A stretch of 64,000 nt of DNA from RYN-230 sp963723595 (GTDB lineage Bacteria > Actinomycetota > Actinomycetes > Streptosporangiales > Streptosporangiaceae): positions 496,001 through 560,000 of the forward strand of contig CAVRRQ010000003.1 in the NCBI GenBank assembly GCA_963723595.1. Reading direction: 5' to 3'. Below are positions 34,015-43,834 of this stretch, piece by piece. Position numbers and translations under genes: made by a program. Each line of letters opens with the position of its first letter. Positions within the stretch are counted from its first letter, which is position 1. The notes beneath the pieces were generated by a model that did no database searches, was not told where the DNA came from, and was given only the letters and a program-made list of their open reading frames with translations.

Positions 34015-34992
34015 TCAAGGATGCCTGCTGAGGAAGGCGGTGAACCCGGCCGCCAGGGCCAGCGCGATGCGTTCCCGGAACCGCGGGCTGGTCAGCCGGG
34101 CCGCATCAGCGGAGTTGCGCATGTTGCCGCACTCGATGAAGACCTTGGGGACGGTGGACAGGTTCAGGCCGCCGAGGTCGGTGCGGACGTCCAGGCCTCT
34201 CACGCCGACGTAGTCGGAGTAAGGCTCCCCGGTGATCCGGTGGTAAGCGTTCCTGATGTCCACGGCGAGCCGGGCGGACCGGCCGAGGACCGGGCCGTCG
34301 GGGGCTCCGGCGACCCGGCCCGGGGTGATCACCTCGAATCCCGTGCCCGTGGGCGGCCCGCCGTCCGCGTGAATGGAGATGGCCGCGTCCGCGTGGGCCC
34401 GGTTGCCGATCGCCGCGCGCTGGGTCACGCACGGGCCGACCCCATGGTCGTTGTGGCGGGTGAGAACCACGGTGGCGCCCTCCGCCCGGAGCAGCCGGGC
34501 CAGCCGCATGGCGACGTCGAACGTGAAGGCATGCTCGGCATAACCCGCCTCCGTCTGCGCCCCGGCCGTGTCGCAGGCCTTCAATTCGGAGATCACGTTG
34601 ACCAGCCGGTTGATGATCGCGGGATGCGACCAGTTGGCGCCGTTGTGCCCAGGGTCCAGGGCGATGACCTGGCCGGCCAGGGGCTGGGACGTGCCGGTCG
34701 GTGCGGGCACGGCGGTGCTCAGCGGGGCATTGCCGTGGTGCTGCCCGGCGGGCGAGGCGCCGGCCGGTCCCGCGGCTGCACCCGCGCTGCTGGTCGCGGC
34801 CCCGGCACTGTCTCCGGCCCCAGCACCGGCGCCGCTGGACCGGGACGCGCCCGCCGTGGGCAACGCGGTGCCGCCCGCCCCGGCGCAGCCGGCCAGCCCG
34901 GCACTGGTCAGCAGGAGCAGGGCACCGGCCAGGATCGCGGTGGGCACGCTCGCGACAGGAGCTAACCCGGGCCGGGCACGACGGCGCATCAT
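34015..34992 (-). CDS. N-acetylmuramoyl-L-alanine amidase (Amidase_3) lipoprotein
   Basis: 325 residues. Signal peptide with lipobox LAGC, then a long low-complexity G/A/S linker (to about residue 95). The catalytic domain has IALDPGHNGANW (zinc His), SELKACDTAG, YAEHAFTFDVAMRLARLL, RAHADAAISIHADGG (second His) and VPKVFIECGNMRN (catalytic Glu), the set of an Amidase_3 zinc amidase that cuts peptidoglycan stem peptides. Acts outside the membrane, lipid-tethered. Complete and in frame. Confidence 0.92.
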   Translation of the reverse strand: MMRRRARPGLAPVASVPTAILAGALLLLTSAGLAGCAGAGGTALPTAGASRSSGAGAGAGDSAGAATSSAGAAAGPAGASPAGQHHGNAPLSTAVPAPTGTSQPLAGQVIALDPGHNGANWSHPAIINRLVNVISELKACDTAGAQTEAGYAEHAFTFDVAMRLARLLRAEGATVVLTRHNDHGVGPCVTQRAAIGNRAHADAAISIHADGGPPTGTGFEVITPGRVAGAPDGPVLGRSARLAVDIRNAYHRITGEPYSDYVGVRGLDVRTDLGGLNLSTVPKVFIECGNMRNSADAARLTSPRFRERIALALAAGFTAFLSRHP

Positions 34993-35063
34993 CCGGAACT
35001 CCCGCCAGCTGGGTACCAGGCCGCCGGTGCGGCCAGGGGCCGATCCAGCACGAGAGTACTCCG

Positions 35064-36910
35064 CTAGCTCACCCGCTCCGCAGCGGTTCCGCCGCCGCCC
35101 ACGCGGGTCTGCTGCCGCCCGCGGGCCACCGCGCCGCCGGCCGCGGCCCAGCTGGCCAGCCGGGCCGCGGCCTGGCCCGGGAGCTCACCGGCGGCCCATC
35201 CGGCCAGCTCCGCGGCCATGGTGTCGGTGATGCTGCCCCGGCTGGCGGGATCCGCCGGGCGGTCCGCGGACGCCGCCGGTCCCCCGGGGACATCCTCGGC
35301 GGGCTGGGCAGCGGCCGGCGGCTCCTGCCCGGGACCGAGCCGCGGCCAGCCGGGCCGAGCCCGGCGTGGGCCAGCCGGGGCCGTCCGGCGCGGAACCGTG
35401 CCGGGGTCCCGGCACCGGCCCGTCATGGGACGCGGGGCCTGGTCCGGCTGGGCGTCCCCGGTCAGCGGGTCACCACCGCCGTCGTCCTTCCGCTCAGGCC
35501 CGCCGCCGGCGAGCATGTGCTTGCCGGGCGGCCCGTTCCGGTCGGGCGTTTCGTCGCCCGGCCGCGCGTCCCCGCCTCGCGTGTCCCCGCCTCGCGCGTC
35601 CCCGCCTCGCGTGTCCCCGCCTCGCGTGTCCGCCGGCGCGCAGGTCGGCCGCGGGCAGGTCTTCGTCATCCCCGGGCTCATCCCGCTCGCCCTCATCCGG
35701 CCCGGACTCTCCGGCCCGGACTCATCCGCCACGTCCTCATTCCGCCCGGCCTCATCGCGCACGTCTGCATCGCGGCCAGACCCGTCCGGCCCTGACCCGT
35801 CCCGCCCGGACACATCACGCCCGGACATGGTCCACCCGGGGGCATCACCCGATACGTCCTCGGCGGGCCCGGCTTCCGCGGGGACTTCAGCGGCGGCGTC
35901 CTGCGGGCCGGTCCGCAGGACCTCCCGGGCCGCGGCCCGGCCGGCTGGCCGGGCTGGCTGTCGCGTCCGGGCCACTCGCCGGGGTCAGGCCACCGTCAGG
36001 CCCGGGCCCGGCTGCCTCTTCGCGTTCGCCCGCGAGGTCGTCCGCGGGGCGGTACGGTCCGGCCGCCGTATCCGCCCGCCGCGGGCGTCCCCCCGCGCCG
36101 TGCCGCGTCCGATCCGGCCCTGCCGGCCGTACCCGCCCGCCGCGGGCGTACCCGCCGCGCCGGGCCGTAGGGCCCCGCCGGACCGTACGCGCCGTCCGGG
36201 TCGTAGGGCTCTCCGGTGTAGGGAACCCCATACGGGGCCTCCCCGGTGTAGGGCACGCCGTACGGTGCGGCCAGGCCGGACGCACGCGATCCGTTGTCCC
36301 GGAAACCATCCGCCCGCGAATCATCCGCCGGGAACTCGTCCGCATCCAGGAAATCGTCCGCCGGGCGGAACTCGTCGGAGAGCCCCAGCTCCACCGGCGG
36401 CTTCAGGCTGTGGACGCGCCCGGGCTCCTCGTCCGGCACGGGCCCCAGGTCCAGGGGCAGCTCAGGCTCGTCCGGGCGGCTCGGCCCGGCGCTGTTCAGC
36501 TGCTCCCGGCTGTCACTGAACTCCGGCGGCCAGCCCTGCACGGGAATCCGTCCGCGCACGTCATCGAGCAGGCTCTGGTCATACCCGCGGTCCGGCATGG
36601 CCGGCCGGTCGGCCACGAACGCGCCCCGGACCGGCGGCCGGTAGCCGGCGTCGTCGGGCCGGGGCAGCTCATCCGGCCCGTACCCGGCGCTCTCCTGGAG
36701 CAGCGCGGCGAGGCGTTCGGCGTCCTCGGCATCCACCCCGAAGACGACCCGGGGCCGCCCCCACGGCTCCTCGATCGAGTAGCCGACGTAACTGGAGACG
36801 GGCGGCATGGGCTCGGCCTCCAGGCCCTGCGTGGCACGCCAGCGCTCCCATGCCCGCTCCAACATTGTCGCGGCGCGTTGCGCGCGAGATACCAGCCTTG
36901 GGTCAGGCAT
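35064..36910 (-). CDS. Conserved actinomycete hypothetical with low-complexity middle (frameshifted)
   Basis: ATG 36910 with AGGGGAGGATC upstream. The first about 120 residues are ordered: RAQRAATMLERAWERWRATQGL, VSSYVGYSIEEPWGRPRVVFGVDAEDAERLAALL, resembling a conserved protein found near bldC in Streptomyces. The rest is disordered, rich in Pro, Gly, Asp and Arg, with YGVPYTGE and pentapeptide repeats. The initial frame stops at 35996. Coding-like sequence continues in two other frames to 35064, where SITDTMAAELAGWAAGELPGQAAARLASWAA forms a possible C-terminal helix. Probably one gene with at least two frameshifts near 36.15 and 35.95 kb; two separate genes cannot be excluded. Confidence 0.55.
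35566..35640. repeat. 15-bp tandem repeat, four near-perfect copies plus one degenerate
   Basis: GCGTCCCCGCCTCGC and GTGTCCCCGCCTCGC alternate at 35566, 35581, 35596 and 35611; a fifth degenerate unit follows at 35626. Encodes DTRGG/DARGG repeats on the minus strand. Confidence 0.9.
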
Positions 36911-37168
36911 TGTGCGATCCTCCCCTATGAAGCGGCGCCGCGCCGGGCCCCGCGGATCCCCGGCGGGCGGCGGCATCGCGCCCCGCCGCGGAACGTGCCC
37001 CCGCACGCACCGCGGCATCGGGTACGCGGATGCCGAGCGTGCCGCCCACCCCCCCTGGCTGGCGGCCGTGCCTGCTAGCTGAAGTGCTGGCCAGCAGCAG
37101 TCCTGGCTAGTTAGCAGGGACCAGTATGGCGGACCTGGGCTCTGAGCAAGGGGAGTTACAAGAAGTTA

Positions 37169-37197
37169 GGCCGTGACTACGTTTAGTAGTCACGGCC
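37169..37197 (-). terminator. Perfect 12-bp hairpin, probable bldC terminator
   Basis: GGCCGTGACTAC (37169-37180), five-base loop, GTAGTCACGGCC (37186-37197). On the minus strand it is followed by TAACTTCTTG, moderately U-rich. It lies about 270 bases after the bldC stop. Confidence 0.65.
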
Positions 37198-37339
37198 TTG
37201 CCACTCGCCCCCGGGAAGATTGTGGTTCCCCGTCTGGGAGATGACCCAGGATCGACCCCGGCAGTTCTCCCGAACCCCAGCGAGCGACCTGCGTCTGCCG
37301 CTCGCCGGCCCAGCTGTCCGCCGGGGCCGACCCCCCCTC

Positions 37340-37424
37340 GTGTATTGCGTGAACTTCGGTACTGCGCGAAGTCCGGTACTGCCTGTCTTCCGGTACTGCA
37401 TGAAATCCGGTACTGCGTTTACTG
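37340..37424. repeat. 17-bp tandem repeat, four to five copies
   Basis: CGGTACTGC recurs at 37357, 37374, 37391 and 37408, each exactly 17 bases apart. A degenerate copy (TGTATTGCG) precedes at 37340. The spacer halves vary (GCGAAGTC, CTGTCTTC, ATGAAATC). Intergenic, between bldC and its terminator hairpin. Confidence 0.88.
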
Positions 37425-37463
37425 CGGGTGGTGCTGTCGTGCGGGTGATGCCTCGTTGCGGGC

Positions 37464-37667
37464 CTACTCCGAGCGCTGCTGCGGGATTCCCGCGAGGAGC
37501 GCGCGCACCTCGGTCTCCCGGTAGCGGCGGTGCCCGCCAAGCGTCCGGATGGAGGTCAGCTTCCCCGCCTTCGCCCAGCGTGTCACCGTCTTGGGGTCAA
37601 CGCGGAACATGGTCGCGACCTCTGCCGGAGTCAACAGCGGCTCAGCCTCGGGTGTACGTGCAGACAT
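37464..37667 (-). CDS. bldC: Developmental transcriptional regulator BldC
   Basis: 67 residues, nearly identical to Streptomyces BldC: EAEPLLTPAEVATMFRVDPKTVTRWAKAGKLTSIRTLGGHRRYRETEVRALLAGIPQQRSE. A stand-alone MerR-like winged helix-turn-helix that binds direct repeats cooperatively and controls the onset of development. ATG 37667, GAGGCC upstream. Neighbouring genes (conserved hypothetical, amino-acid dehydrogenase, DUF3073, purM, purF) are in the Streptomyces order. Confidence 0.97.
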   Translation of the reverse strand: MSARTPEAEPLLTPAEVATMFRVDPKTVTRWAKAGKLTSIRTLGGHRRYRETEVRALLAGIPQQRSE

Positions 37668-37926
37668 GTCTACGGCCTCTCCTCTTGGACCAGTTTTGCG
37701 ATCCTGCGGTTGTTGCTTTGCCTGGCTCCTGGTGGAGCCTGCCGTGGATGTCCCATATGGCCCACTGAGACCATATTGCCATCACCAGCGGTGACAAGTC
37801 GACCACCAGGAGCAAAGATTCTGTGACAGGTCGCCCCCGTTGCTCCACTGTTATGCGTCACGCTGCGTGATTCTAGCGACACGTATCGTTGCAACGGGTG
37901 GAATCTGGAAAGTCGTCCTCTGATAG

Positions 37927-38873
37927 TCAGTTGGCGGCTTCGAGTGACTCCAGCGCCCTGCCACCTGCTGCGGAGCCGCTGATACAGCACGCTGGCCAGG
38001 TCCGGCTGGCCTTCCCGGCTGGCACTGATCGCGGCCGACACCTCCGCCACCGACTGGTCAGCGCGCAGCGAATCGTCGTCGAGGAGGTGCACGAGACCGC
38101 CATAATCCAGCTCTACGACCGAATGGGGATGGAACTCCTCCAGCCACCGGCCGATCTGCGCGATCTCCACGGTGGCCTGCCACGGGCCCAGGGCATTGCG
38201 GCCCCCGGACTCGGGCGTGTCTTCCCCGCTCGCCGCCGCGCCCGCGGGCGGGCTCGTTAAGGCGTCGCCGCTGGTGCGCCGGAGGGCGTTCAGGGCGCGG
38301 GCGATCCGCCGCCGGGCCTGGGACATGGCGGTGGCGTAGATCAGCGTCCGGGTGGCCGCGGCGGTGGCCGGGCCCCGGCCGTCGGTCTCGCTGGCCCCGC
38401 CGAGGACGAGCCAGCGCTCCTCGGGGGCGAACGGCACGAACCACCCCGGGGGCACCGCCCAGGTGCATGACTGGATGAACACCCGCAGCGATGACGACTG
38501 GCCCTGCCAGCAGGCGAAGTCACGCAACGCGTCGTCGGCCTGGCCCGCCGCGAACGCGGTGGCCAGCAGCGGGCCGGGCGGTGGAGCGCAGCCGGGCCAG
38601 CTCGAGCCAGGACCGCAGCCGGGTCTGCCAGGGGCAGATGTAGGTGACGCCGTCGGCCCAGCGGACATAGGCGTGGCCGCTCTCCCGCTGCGGGGCCGCG
38701 ATCGGCGGCGTGGCGATCAGCCTGCCGAGCGCCTCAGCCTGCTCTGCATCCAGCGCGGCCGCCCGCCGCGGCCGCTGCGCGGATGCGGCGTATTCAGCCC
38801 AGTACCGGCCCTCGGCGTCGCTGAACGCGGAGAGGGGTTCATAGACGCGCAGATAGGCCGCGTAGGGTCGCAC
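37927..38873 (-). CDS. Conserved actinomycete hypothetical next to bldC (two frameshifts)
   Basis: GTG 38873 opens VRPYAAYLRVYEPLSAFSDAEGRYWAEYAAS, followed by ESGHAYVRWADGVTYICPWQTRLRSWLELARLRSTARP. After an extra base near 38575 the frame continues LLATAFAAGQADDALRDFACWQ, VPPGWFVPFAPEERWLVLGG, RTLIYATAMSQARRRIARAL, IGRWLEEFHPHSVVELDYGGLVHLLDDDSLRADQSVAEV and YQRLRSRW. A second extra base near 37956, once removed, ends the protein QALESLEAAN at a TGA. About 315 residues. It matches the conserved gene lying beside bldC in Streptomyces. No known function, no signal or TM. Confidence 0.8.
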
Positions 38874-39045
38874 GTTCGCATCGTGGCACGCCCGGGTACC
38901 GGGGTACATGTCCTGCGGATAACGAGATCGTCACTGGTCCCCCGCAGCGATAGTGTCGGATCCGGGCTGTCTTCGCCCCAGGCCGCCTGACCTGCCGTTT
39001 GTGCAGGTCACGCGCACCTACCAGAACGCGAAGGGTGTCACTACC

Positions 39046-40144
39046 GTGACGAACGTGTTCCCTCCTCCGACCGCCCTCGACCCCAGCGCCAACCACGGTC
39101 ACGAGCAGGTCGCCTTCTGCCAGGACCGGCAGAGCGGGCTGCGGGCCATCATCGCGATCTACTCGACCGCGCTCGGTCCGGCGCTCGGCGGGACCCGCTT
39201 CTACCCCTACACCGGACGAGGACGCGGCCCTGGCCGACGCGCTCAACCTGTCCCGGGCCATGGCCTACAAGAACGCCCTGGCGGGCCTGGACCACGGCGG
39301 CGGCAAGGCCGTGATCATCGGGGACCCGGGCACGCTCAAGTCCGAGGCGCTGCTCCGCGCGTACGGCCGCTTCATCGAGTCGCTGGGCGGGCGCTACATC
39401 ACCGCGTGTGACATCGGCACCTACAGCGAGGACATGGACATCATCGCCCGGGAGTCCCGCCACGTGACCGGGCGGACGGTGCCGAACGGCGGCGCGGGCG
39501 ACTCCTCCGTGCTCACCGCGTTCGGGGTGTTCCAGGGCATGCGGGCGGCTGCCGGGCACCGCTGGGGCAGTCCCAGCCTGGACGGGCGCCTGGTGGGCGT
39601 GGAAGGCGTGGGCAAGGTCGGGCGGCGGCTGGCCGGCCTGCTGGCCCAGGCCGGCGCGTCCGTGGTCGTCTGTGACGTGGACCCGGCGGCGGTCAGCCGG
39701 GTCGTGACGGCGCATCCGGGTGTGCAGGTGGCGGCGAGCCGGGGCGAACTCCTGGCCCGCGACATCGACGTGTACGCCCCCTGCGCGCTCGGCGGCGCGC
39801 TGGACGATGACACCGCGGCGACCCTGCGGGCCAGCATCGTCTGCGGCGGGGCGAACAACCAGCTGGCTCATCCCGGGATCGAGAAACTCCTCGCCGACCG
39901 CGGCGTCCTGTACGCCCCCGACTACGTGGTCAACGCCGGCGGGGTGATCCAGGTCTCCGACGAGCTCGGCGGGTTCAACTTCGAGCGGGCCCAGGCCCGG
40001 GCAGAACAGATCTTCGGCACGACCAGGCAGATCTTCACCCTCGCCGATACCGAGGGAGTGCCGCCCGCGGTCGCGGCCGACCGCCTGGCCGAGCGCCGGA
40101 TGTCCGAGGTAGGAAGGCTGCGGGGCATCTGGCTGGGCCGCTGA
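39046..40144 (+). CDS. Leucine/valine dehydrogenase (Glu/Leu/Phe/Val family; one frameshift)
   Basis: NAD-dependent oxidative deamination of branched-chain amino acids. GTG 39046 with GAAGGGTG upstream. QVAFCQDRQSGLRAIIAIYSTALGPALGGTRFYPY, then an extra G near 39214, then DEDAALADALNLSRAMAYKNALAGLDHGGGKAVIIGDP with the catalytic Lys, YITACDIGTYSEDMDII, and the Rossmann motif GVEGVGKVGRRLA, CGGANNQLAH. About 365 residues after repair, the normal length. Valine dehydrogenase occupies this position relative to bldC in Streptomyces. Works upstream of the oxoacid dehydrogenase at 48.8 kb. Confidence 0.9.
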
Positions 40145-40406
40145 GGCGTCGCCCTGGCCCGTCCGCCGGCCATCCGCACCCCGGCCGCCGGGCAGGAATT
40201 GATGAGGGTCAATCAGTCCTGCTCGCGTCCTGCAGAGGCGCGTACGGCACAAAGCAGGTACGGTTGCATCTGTACGCAAGCTGGAGGCGCGTCGCACTTC
40301 AAGCGGTGGAGAGGCGACGGGCGGTTCCGCATGCGTAAGCCGCAAGTCATCAGCGCAGGGAGCAGGGGCCCGAGAGTGGCTCCGCATGTTCGAGGGGGTC
40401 GAGCCA

Positions 40407-40697
40407 ATGGGGCGCGGCCGAGCCAAGGCCAAGCAGGTAAAGGTGGCACGCCAGCTGAAGTACAACAGCGGCGGCACGGACCTTGACCGGCTGCGGACTG
40501 AGCTGGGTGTCGGCAGGGACGAAGGGGATGCGAATGGCGACCCTTACGTCACGGACAGTTACGCGGATGACGCGGACTCCGATGATGCCGACGACGAGGA
40601 CGACGATGAGGACGAGGACGACGACCTCGGCCATGGGCAACGGCAACGGGTCCGACATGAGCAGGTCGAAGTGGGCCTGACCGGGTCGCGGCCTTAG
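40407..40697 (+). CDS. DUF3073 domain-containing protein
   Basis: 96 residues from ATG 40407 (GAGGGGGTCGAG upstream). MGRGRAKAKQVKVARQLKYNSGGTDLDRLRTELG is the DUF3073 core. Then a very acidic run (DDADSDDADDEDDDEDEDDD) and a tail. Family members are small actinobacterial proteins of unknown function, regularly encoded beside purM. The acidic end overlaps the 3' end of purM by four bases on the other strand. Confidence 0.9.
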   Translation: MGRGRAKAKQVKVARQLKYNSGGTDLDRLRTELGVGRDEGDANGDPYVTDSYADDADSDDADDEDDDEDEDDDLGHGQRQRVRHEQVEVGLTGSRP

Positions 40698-41745
40698 CCC
40701 TGCGATGGATGCCGCCCGGTCAGCCGGGCGGTTCCCGAGCCGGGCACGATCTCTCCCGAGTACCCACGCCGGGACGCCGCGGCCGGCCAGCGTGCCGAGA
40801 GCCTGGTCGGCGTCGGCACGGGCAACCACGGCAGCCATGCCGACGCCCATGTTGAAGACTCGTTCCATCTCGCCTGCGGGCACTCCGCCACGGTGCGCGA
40901 GCAGGTCGAACACGCCCGGTGGCCGCCAGCTGCCCCGGTCCAGGACCGCATCGCCGCCCTCCGGCAGCACCCGGGCCAGGTTGGCGGCCAGCCCGCCGCC
41001 CGTCACGTGCGCGTAGGCATGCACGTCGCAGGCGGCCGCCAGGGCCAGGCAGTCGCGGGCGTAGATCCGGGTCGGGGTGAGCAGCTCGGCGCCCAGCGGG
41101 CCGGCCGATCTCGCCGAATTCGCCGGCCAGGTCCAGCCCGGCCCGCTCCAGCACCCGCCGGACCAGCGAGAAACCGTTGGAATGCAGGCCTGAGGACGCC
41201 AGCGCGAGCACTATGTCGCCGGGCTGCACCCGGTGCGGGCCGAGCATGTCGTCGTGCTCGACCACACCGGTGGCCGCGCCGGCCAGGTCGAAGTCGTCCG
41301 GCCCGAAATGGCCGGGATGCTCCGCCGTCTCCCCCCCGATGAGGGCGCACCCGGCCTGCACGCAGCCCTCGGCCACGCCGGACAGGATGGCCGCCGCGCG
41401 CTCCGGCTGGAGGGCGCCGAAGACCATGTAGTCGGTCATGAACAGGGGTTCCGCCCCGCAGACGACCAGGTCGTCCACGACCATCCCGACCAGGTCGATG
41501 CCGACCGTGTCGTAGATCCCCAGCCTGCTGGCGATCAGCACCTTGGTGCCGACACCGTCGGTCGAGGTGGCCAGCAGCGGCCGCCGCATGGTGGTCAGCC
41601 GGGAGGCGTCGAACAGCCCGGCGAACCCGCCCAGGCCGCCGATCACTTCCGGGCCGCCGGTGCGGGCGATCGAGGCACGCATCAGGTCCACGGCGCGCTC
41701 GCCCGCGCCGATGTCCACGCCCGCCTCACGATAAGAGCTCGTCAT
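40694..41745 (-). CDS. purM: Phosphoribosylformylglycinamidine cyclo-ligase PurM (two frameshifts)
   Basis: AIR synthetase of purine biosynthesis. ATG 41745 overlaps the purF stop by four bases. SYREAGVDIGAGERAVDLM, LLATSTDGVGTKVLIA, IGIDLVGMVVDD-like VGIDLVGMVVDDLVVCGAEPLFMTDY, CALIGGETAEHPG and SSGLHSNGFSLVRRV are hallmark motifs. Near 41098 an extra C shifts the frame; the sequence resumes as LTPTRIYARDCL-type residues, AHVTGGGLAANLARVLPEG and MERVFNMGVGMAAVV. A second extra base near 40756 hides the ending EIVPGSGTARLTGRHPSQG. Essential for purine prototrophy, so these are probably sequence errors. Confidence 0.92.
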
Positions 41746-43208
41746 GAGAGGACCGGGGGCTCCAGCAGATGCTTGCCGCGCTCGGCCTCGGCGACCGGGA
41801 TCGGGTACTTCCCGTCGAAGCAGGCCCGGCACAGCTGCCCGGCCGGGATCGTCGTCGCCTCGGTGAGGCCCGCCAGCGAGATGAAGCCGAGCGAGTCGGC
41901 CCCGATCTCGTCGCGGATCTCCTCCACCGAGGCACTGCCCGCGATCAGCTCGGCCCGGGTCGCGAAGTCGATGCCGTAGAAGCACGGCCAGGCCACCGGC
42001 GGGCTGGAGATGCGCACGTGCACCTCCGCGGCGCCCGCCTCACGGAGCATGGCCACGATGGCCTGCTGGGTGTTGCCGCGCACGATGGAGTCGTCGACCA
42101 CGACGACCCGCTGCCCGGCGATGACCTCGCGCAGCGGGTTCAGCTTGAGCCGGATGCCGCGCTGCCGGATCGTCTGGCTGGGCTGGATGAACGTCCGCCC
42201 GACGTAGGAGTTCTTGACCAGCCCCTGGCCGTACGGGATGCCGCTGGCCTGGGCGTACCCGATGGCGGCCGGGGTGCCGGACTCCGGCACCGGGATAACC
42301 AGGTCCGCCTCGACCGGATGCTCGGCGGCCAGCATCTGGCCGACCTGGACCCGGGTGGACTGGACGCTGCGCCCCGCGATGGCGGTGTCCGGGCGGGCCA
42401 GGTAGACGTACTCGAACAGGCAGCCCGCCGGATGCGGCCGGGCGAAGTGCCGCGACCTGACCCCGCGCTCGTCGATGGTGACCAGCTCACCCGGCTCGAT
42501 CTCCCGGACGAACGAGGCGCCGACGATGTCCAGGGCCGCGGTCTCGCTGGCCACTACCCAGCCGGCGGCCAGTTTGCCCAGCACCAGCGGGCGGAAGCCC
42601 TGCGGGTCACGGGCCGCGTACAGGGTGTGCTCATCCATGAACACCAGCGAGTAGGCCCCGCGCACCAGCGGCAGCGCGGCCAGGGCGCTCTCCTCGACGC
42701 TGGCCATCCGCGGATCGGCGAACAGCGCGGTGAGCACGTCGGTGTCGGTGGTGGCCCGCTGGCCGGGGAAGCCGCGCTCGCCGTCGGCGGCGCCGCTGGC
42801 GATGGCCGCAAGCTCCAGGGTGTTGATCAGGTTGCCGTTGTGGCCGAGGGCCAGGCTGGCGACCGGGGTGGACCGGAACGTGGGCTGGGCGTTCTCCCAC
42901 GTCGAGGCGCCGCTGGTCGAGTACCGGCAGTGCCCGACCGCGATGTAGCCGCGCAGCGCGGACAGCGCCGCCTCGTCGAAGACCTGGGCCACCAGGCCCA
43001 TGTCCTTGTACACCACGATCCGGTCACCGTCGCTGACGGCGATGCCCGCCGACTCCTGGCCCCGGTGCTGCAGGGCGTACAGGCCGAAGTAGGCGAGCTT
43101 GGCGACCTCCTCACCGGGGGACCACACGCCGAAGACTCCGCATGCGTCCCGGGGAGGCCGGTCATCGGGGTTAATGTCGTCCGTCAGTCGGCCATCGGGG
43201 TTGACCAC
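41742..43208 (-). CDS. purF: Amidophosphoribosyltransferase PurF
   Basis: 488 residues, intact. First step of purine synthesis (PRPP + Gln to phosphoribosylamine). A 22-residue propeptide precedes the nucleophile Cys23 (DACGVFG). Glutaminase part includes QHRGQESAGIAV and GHCRYSTSGAS. PRPP-binding motif VVVVDDSIVRGNT. Cys residues in GCLFEYVYLARPD, WPCFYGID and LCRACFDGKYP fit the 4Fe-4S, propeptide-processed type as in Bacillus. Translationally coupled to purM. Confidence 0.97.
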   Translation of the reverse strand: MVNPDGRLTDDINPDDRPPRDACGVFGVWSPGEEVAKLAYFGLYALQHRGQESAGIAVSDGDRIVVYKDMGLVAQVFDEAALSALRGYIAVGHCRYSTSGASTWENAQPTFRSTPVASLALGHNGNLINTLELAAIASGAADGERGFPGQRATTDTDVLTALFADPRMASVEESALAALPLVRGAYSLVFMDEHTLYAARDPQGFRPLVLGKLAAGWVVASETAALDIVGASFVREIEPGELVTIDERGVRSRHFARPHPAGCLFEYVYLARPDTAIAGRSVQSTRVQVGQMLAAEHPVEADLVIPVPESGTPAAIGYAQASGIPYGQGLVKNSYVGRTFIQPSQTIRQRGIRLKLNPLREVIAGQRVVVVDDSIVRGNTQQAIVAMLREAGAAEVHVRISSPPVAWPCFYGIDFATRAELIAGSASVEEIRDEIGADSLGFISLAGLTEATTIPAGQLCRACFDGKYPIPVAEAERGKHLLEPPVLS

Positions 43209-43212
43209 GCGG

Positions 43213-43692
43213 TCAGTCTAATGATGGCGAGGCGCTGGTCGTACCGCGCAGCAGCGGCAGCCAGCCGGACAGATCCGCCCGCGGGCCGCTCGCGCTGATC
43301 AGCCCGGCCTCCCGCGCCTCGGCCCAGGGCAGCCGGCCCAGGGCCAGCCTGACCCAGGTCACGGGGTCGGTCTCCACCACGTTCGGCGGGGTGCCCCGGG
43401 TGTGCCGTGGCCCGGCGACGGCTTGCACCGCGGCATACGGCGGCACCCGGACCTCCACCGCGCGGCCGGGCGCGTCGGCGGCGAGCAGGCCGAGCAGGTG
43501 GGTGACCGCGGCCCGGAGGGCCTCCCGCGGCGGCTCCGCGCCCGCGTCGAGCGCCTCGAGCACCGCGAAGGCCAGCGCCCGGCCGAGCACCGCGGGCTCG
43601 GCGGGGCCCGTCCAGGACGGCTGGCCCAGCGCCGAGCGCTGCGCGTCCAGGGCGGCGCGCAGGCGCTGGGGATCGGGGCGGCGGGGGGGCAT
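43213..43692 (-). CDS. Sterol-carrier-family protein
   Basis: 159 residues. RLRAALDAQRSALGQPSW, ALAFAVLEALDAGAEPPREALRAAVTHLLGLLA, EVRVPPYAAVQAVAGPRHTRGTPPNVVETDPVTWVRLALGRLPWAEARE. This matches the sterol carrier/SCP-like protein encoded beside purF in actinomycetes (bacterial SCP-2-like fold). Ends four bases before the purF start, so it is co-transcribed. Function not known. Confidence 0.85.
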   Translation of the reverse strand: MPPRRPDPQRLRAALDAQRSALGQPSWTGPAEPAVLGRALAFAVLEALDAGAEPPREALRAAVTHLLGLLAADAPGRAVEVRVPPYAAVQAVAGPRHTRGTPPNVVETDPVTWVRLALGRLPWAEAREAGLISASGPRADLSGWLPLLRGTTSASPSLD

Positions 43693-43834
43693 CAGCCCTT
43701 AACGTACCGTCACCCGAATCACCATGATCCGGGACACCGCGTAGACACCCGGGCCCGCTGGGTGACGACATATATCGTGATTTAAGCGATTTCCGGATAT
43801 AGCTGGCCTAACCGGCCAGTAGCAAGTAATCGTC

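Larger units (their letters stand above)
36911..37463. other. bldC downstream region with terminator and tandem repeats
   Basis: About 550 bases. It contains the promoter region of the low-complexity protein gene, a perfect 12-bp hairpin (37169-37197) and a 17-bp repeat array (37340-37424). Short ORFs here lack ribosome-binding sites. Confidence 0.5.

Noticed and set aside
37340..37424. CRISPR array
   Set aside because: Units are only 17 bp with no unique spacers of CRISPR length and no cas genes.
39046..41745. Real pseudogenisation of the amino-acid dehydrogenase and purM
   Set aside because: Each is perfectly conserved after removal of one or two single bases and purM is needed for purine synthesis; sequence error is more likely.
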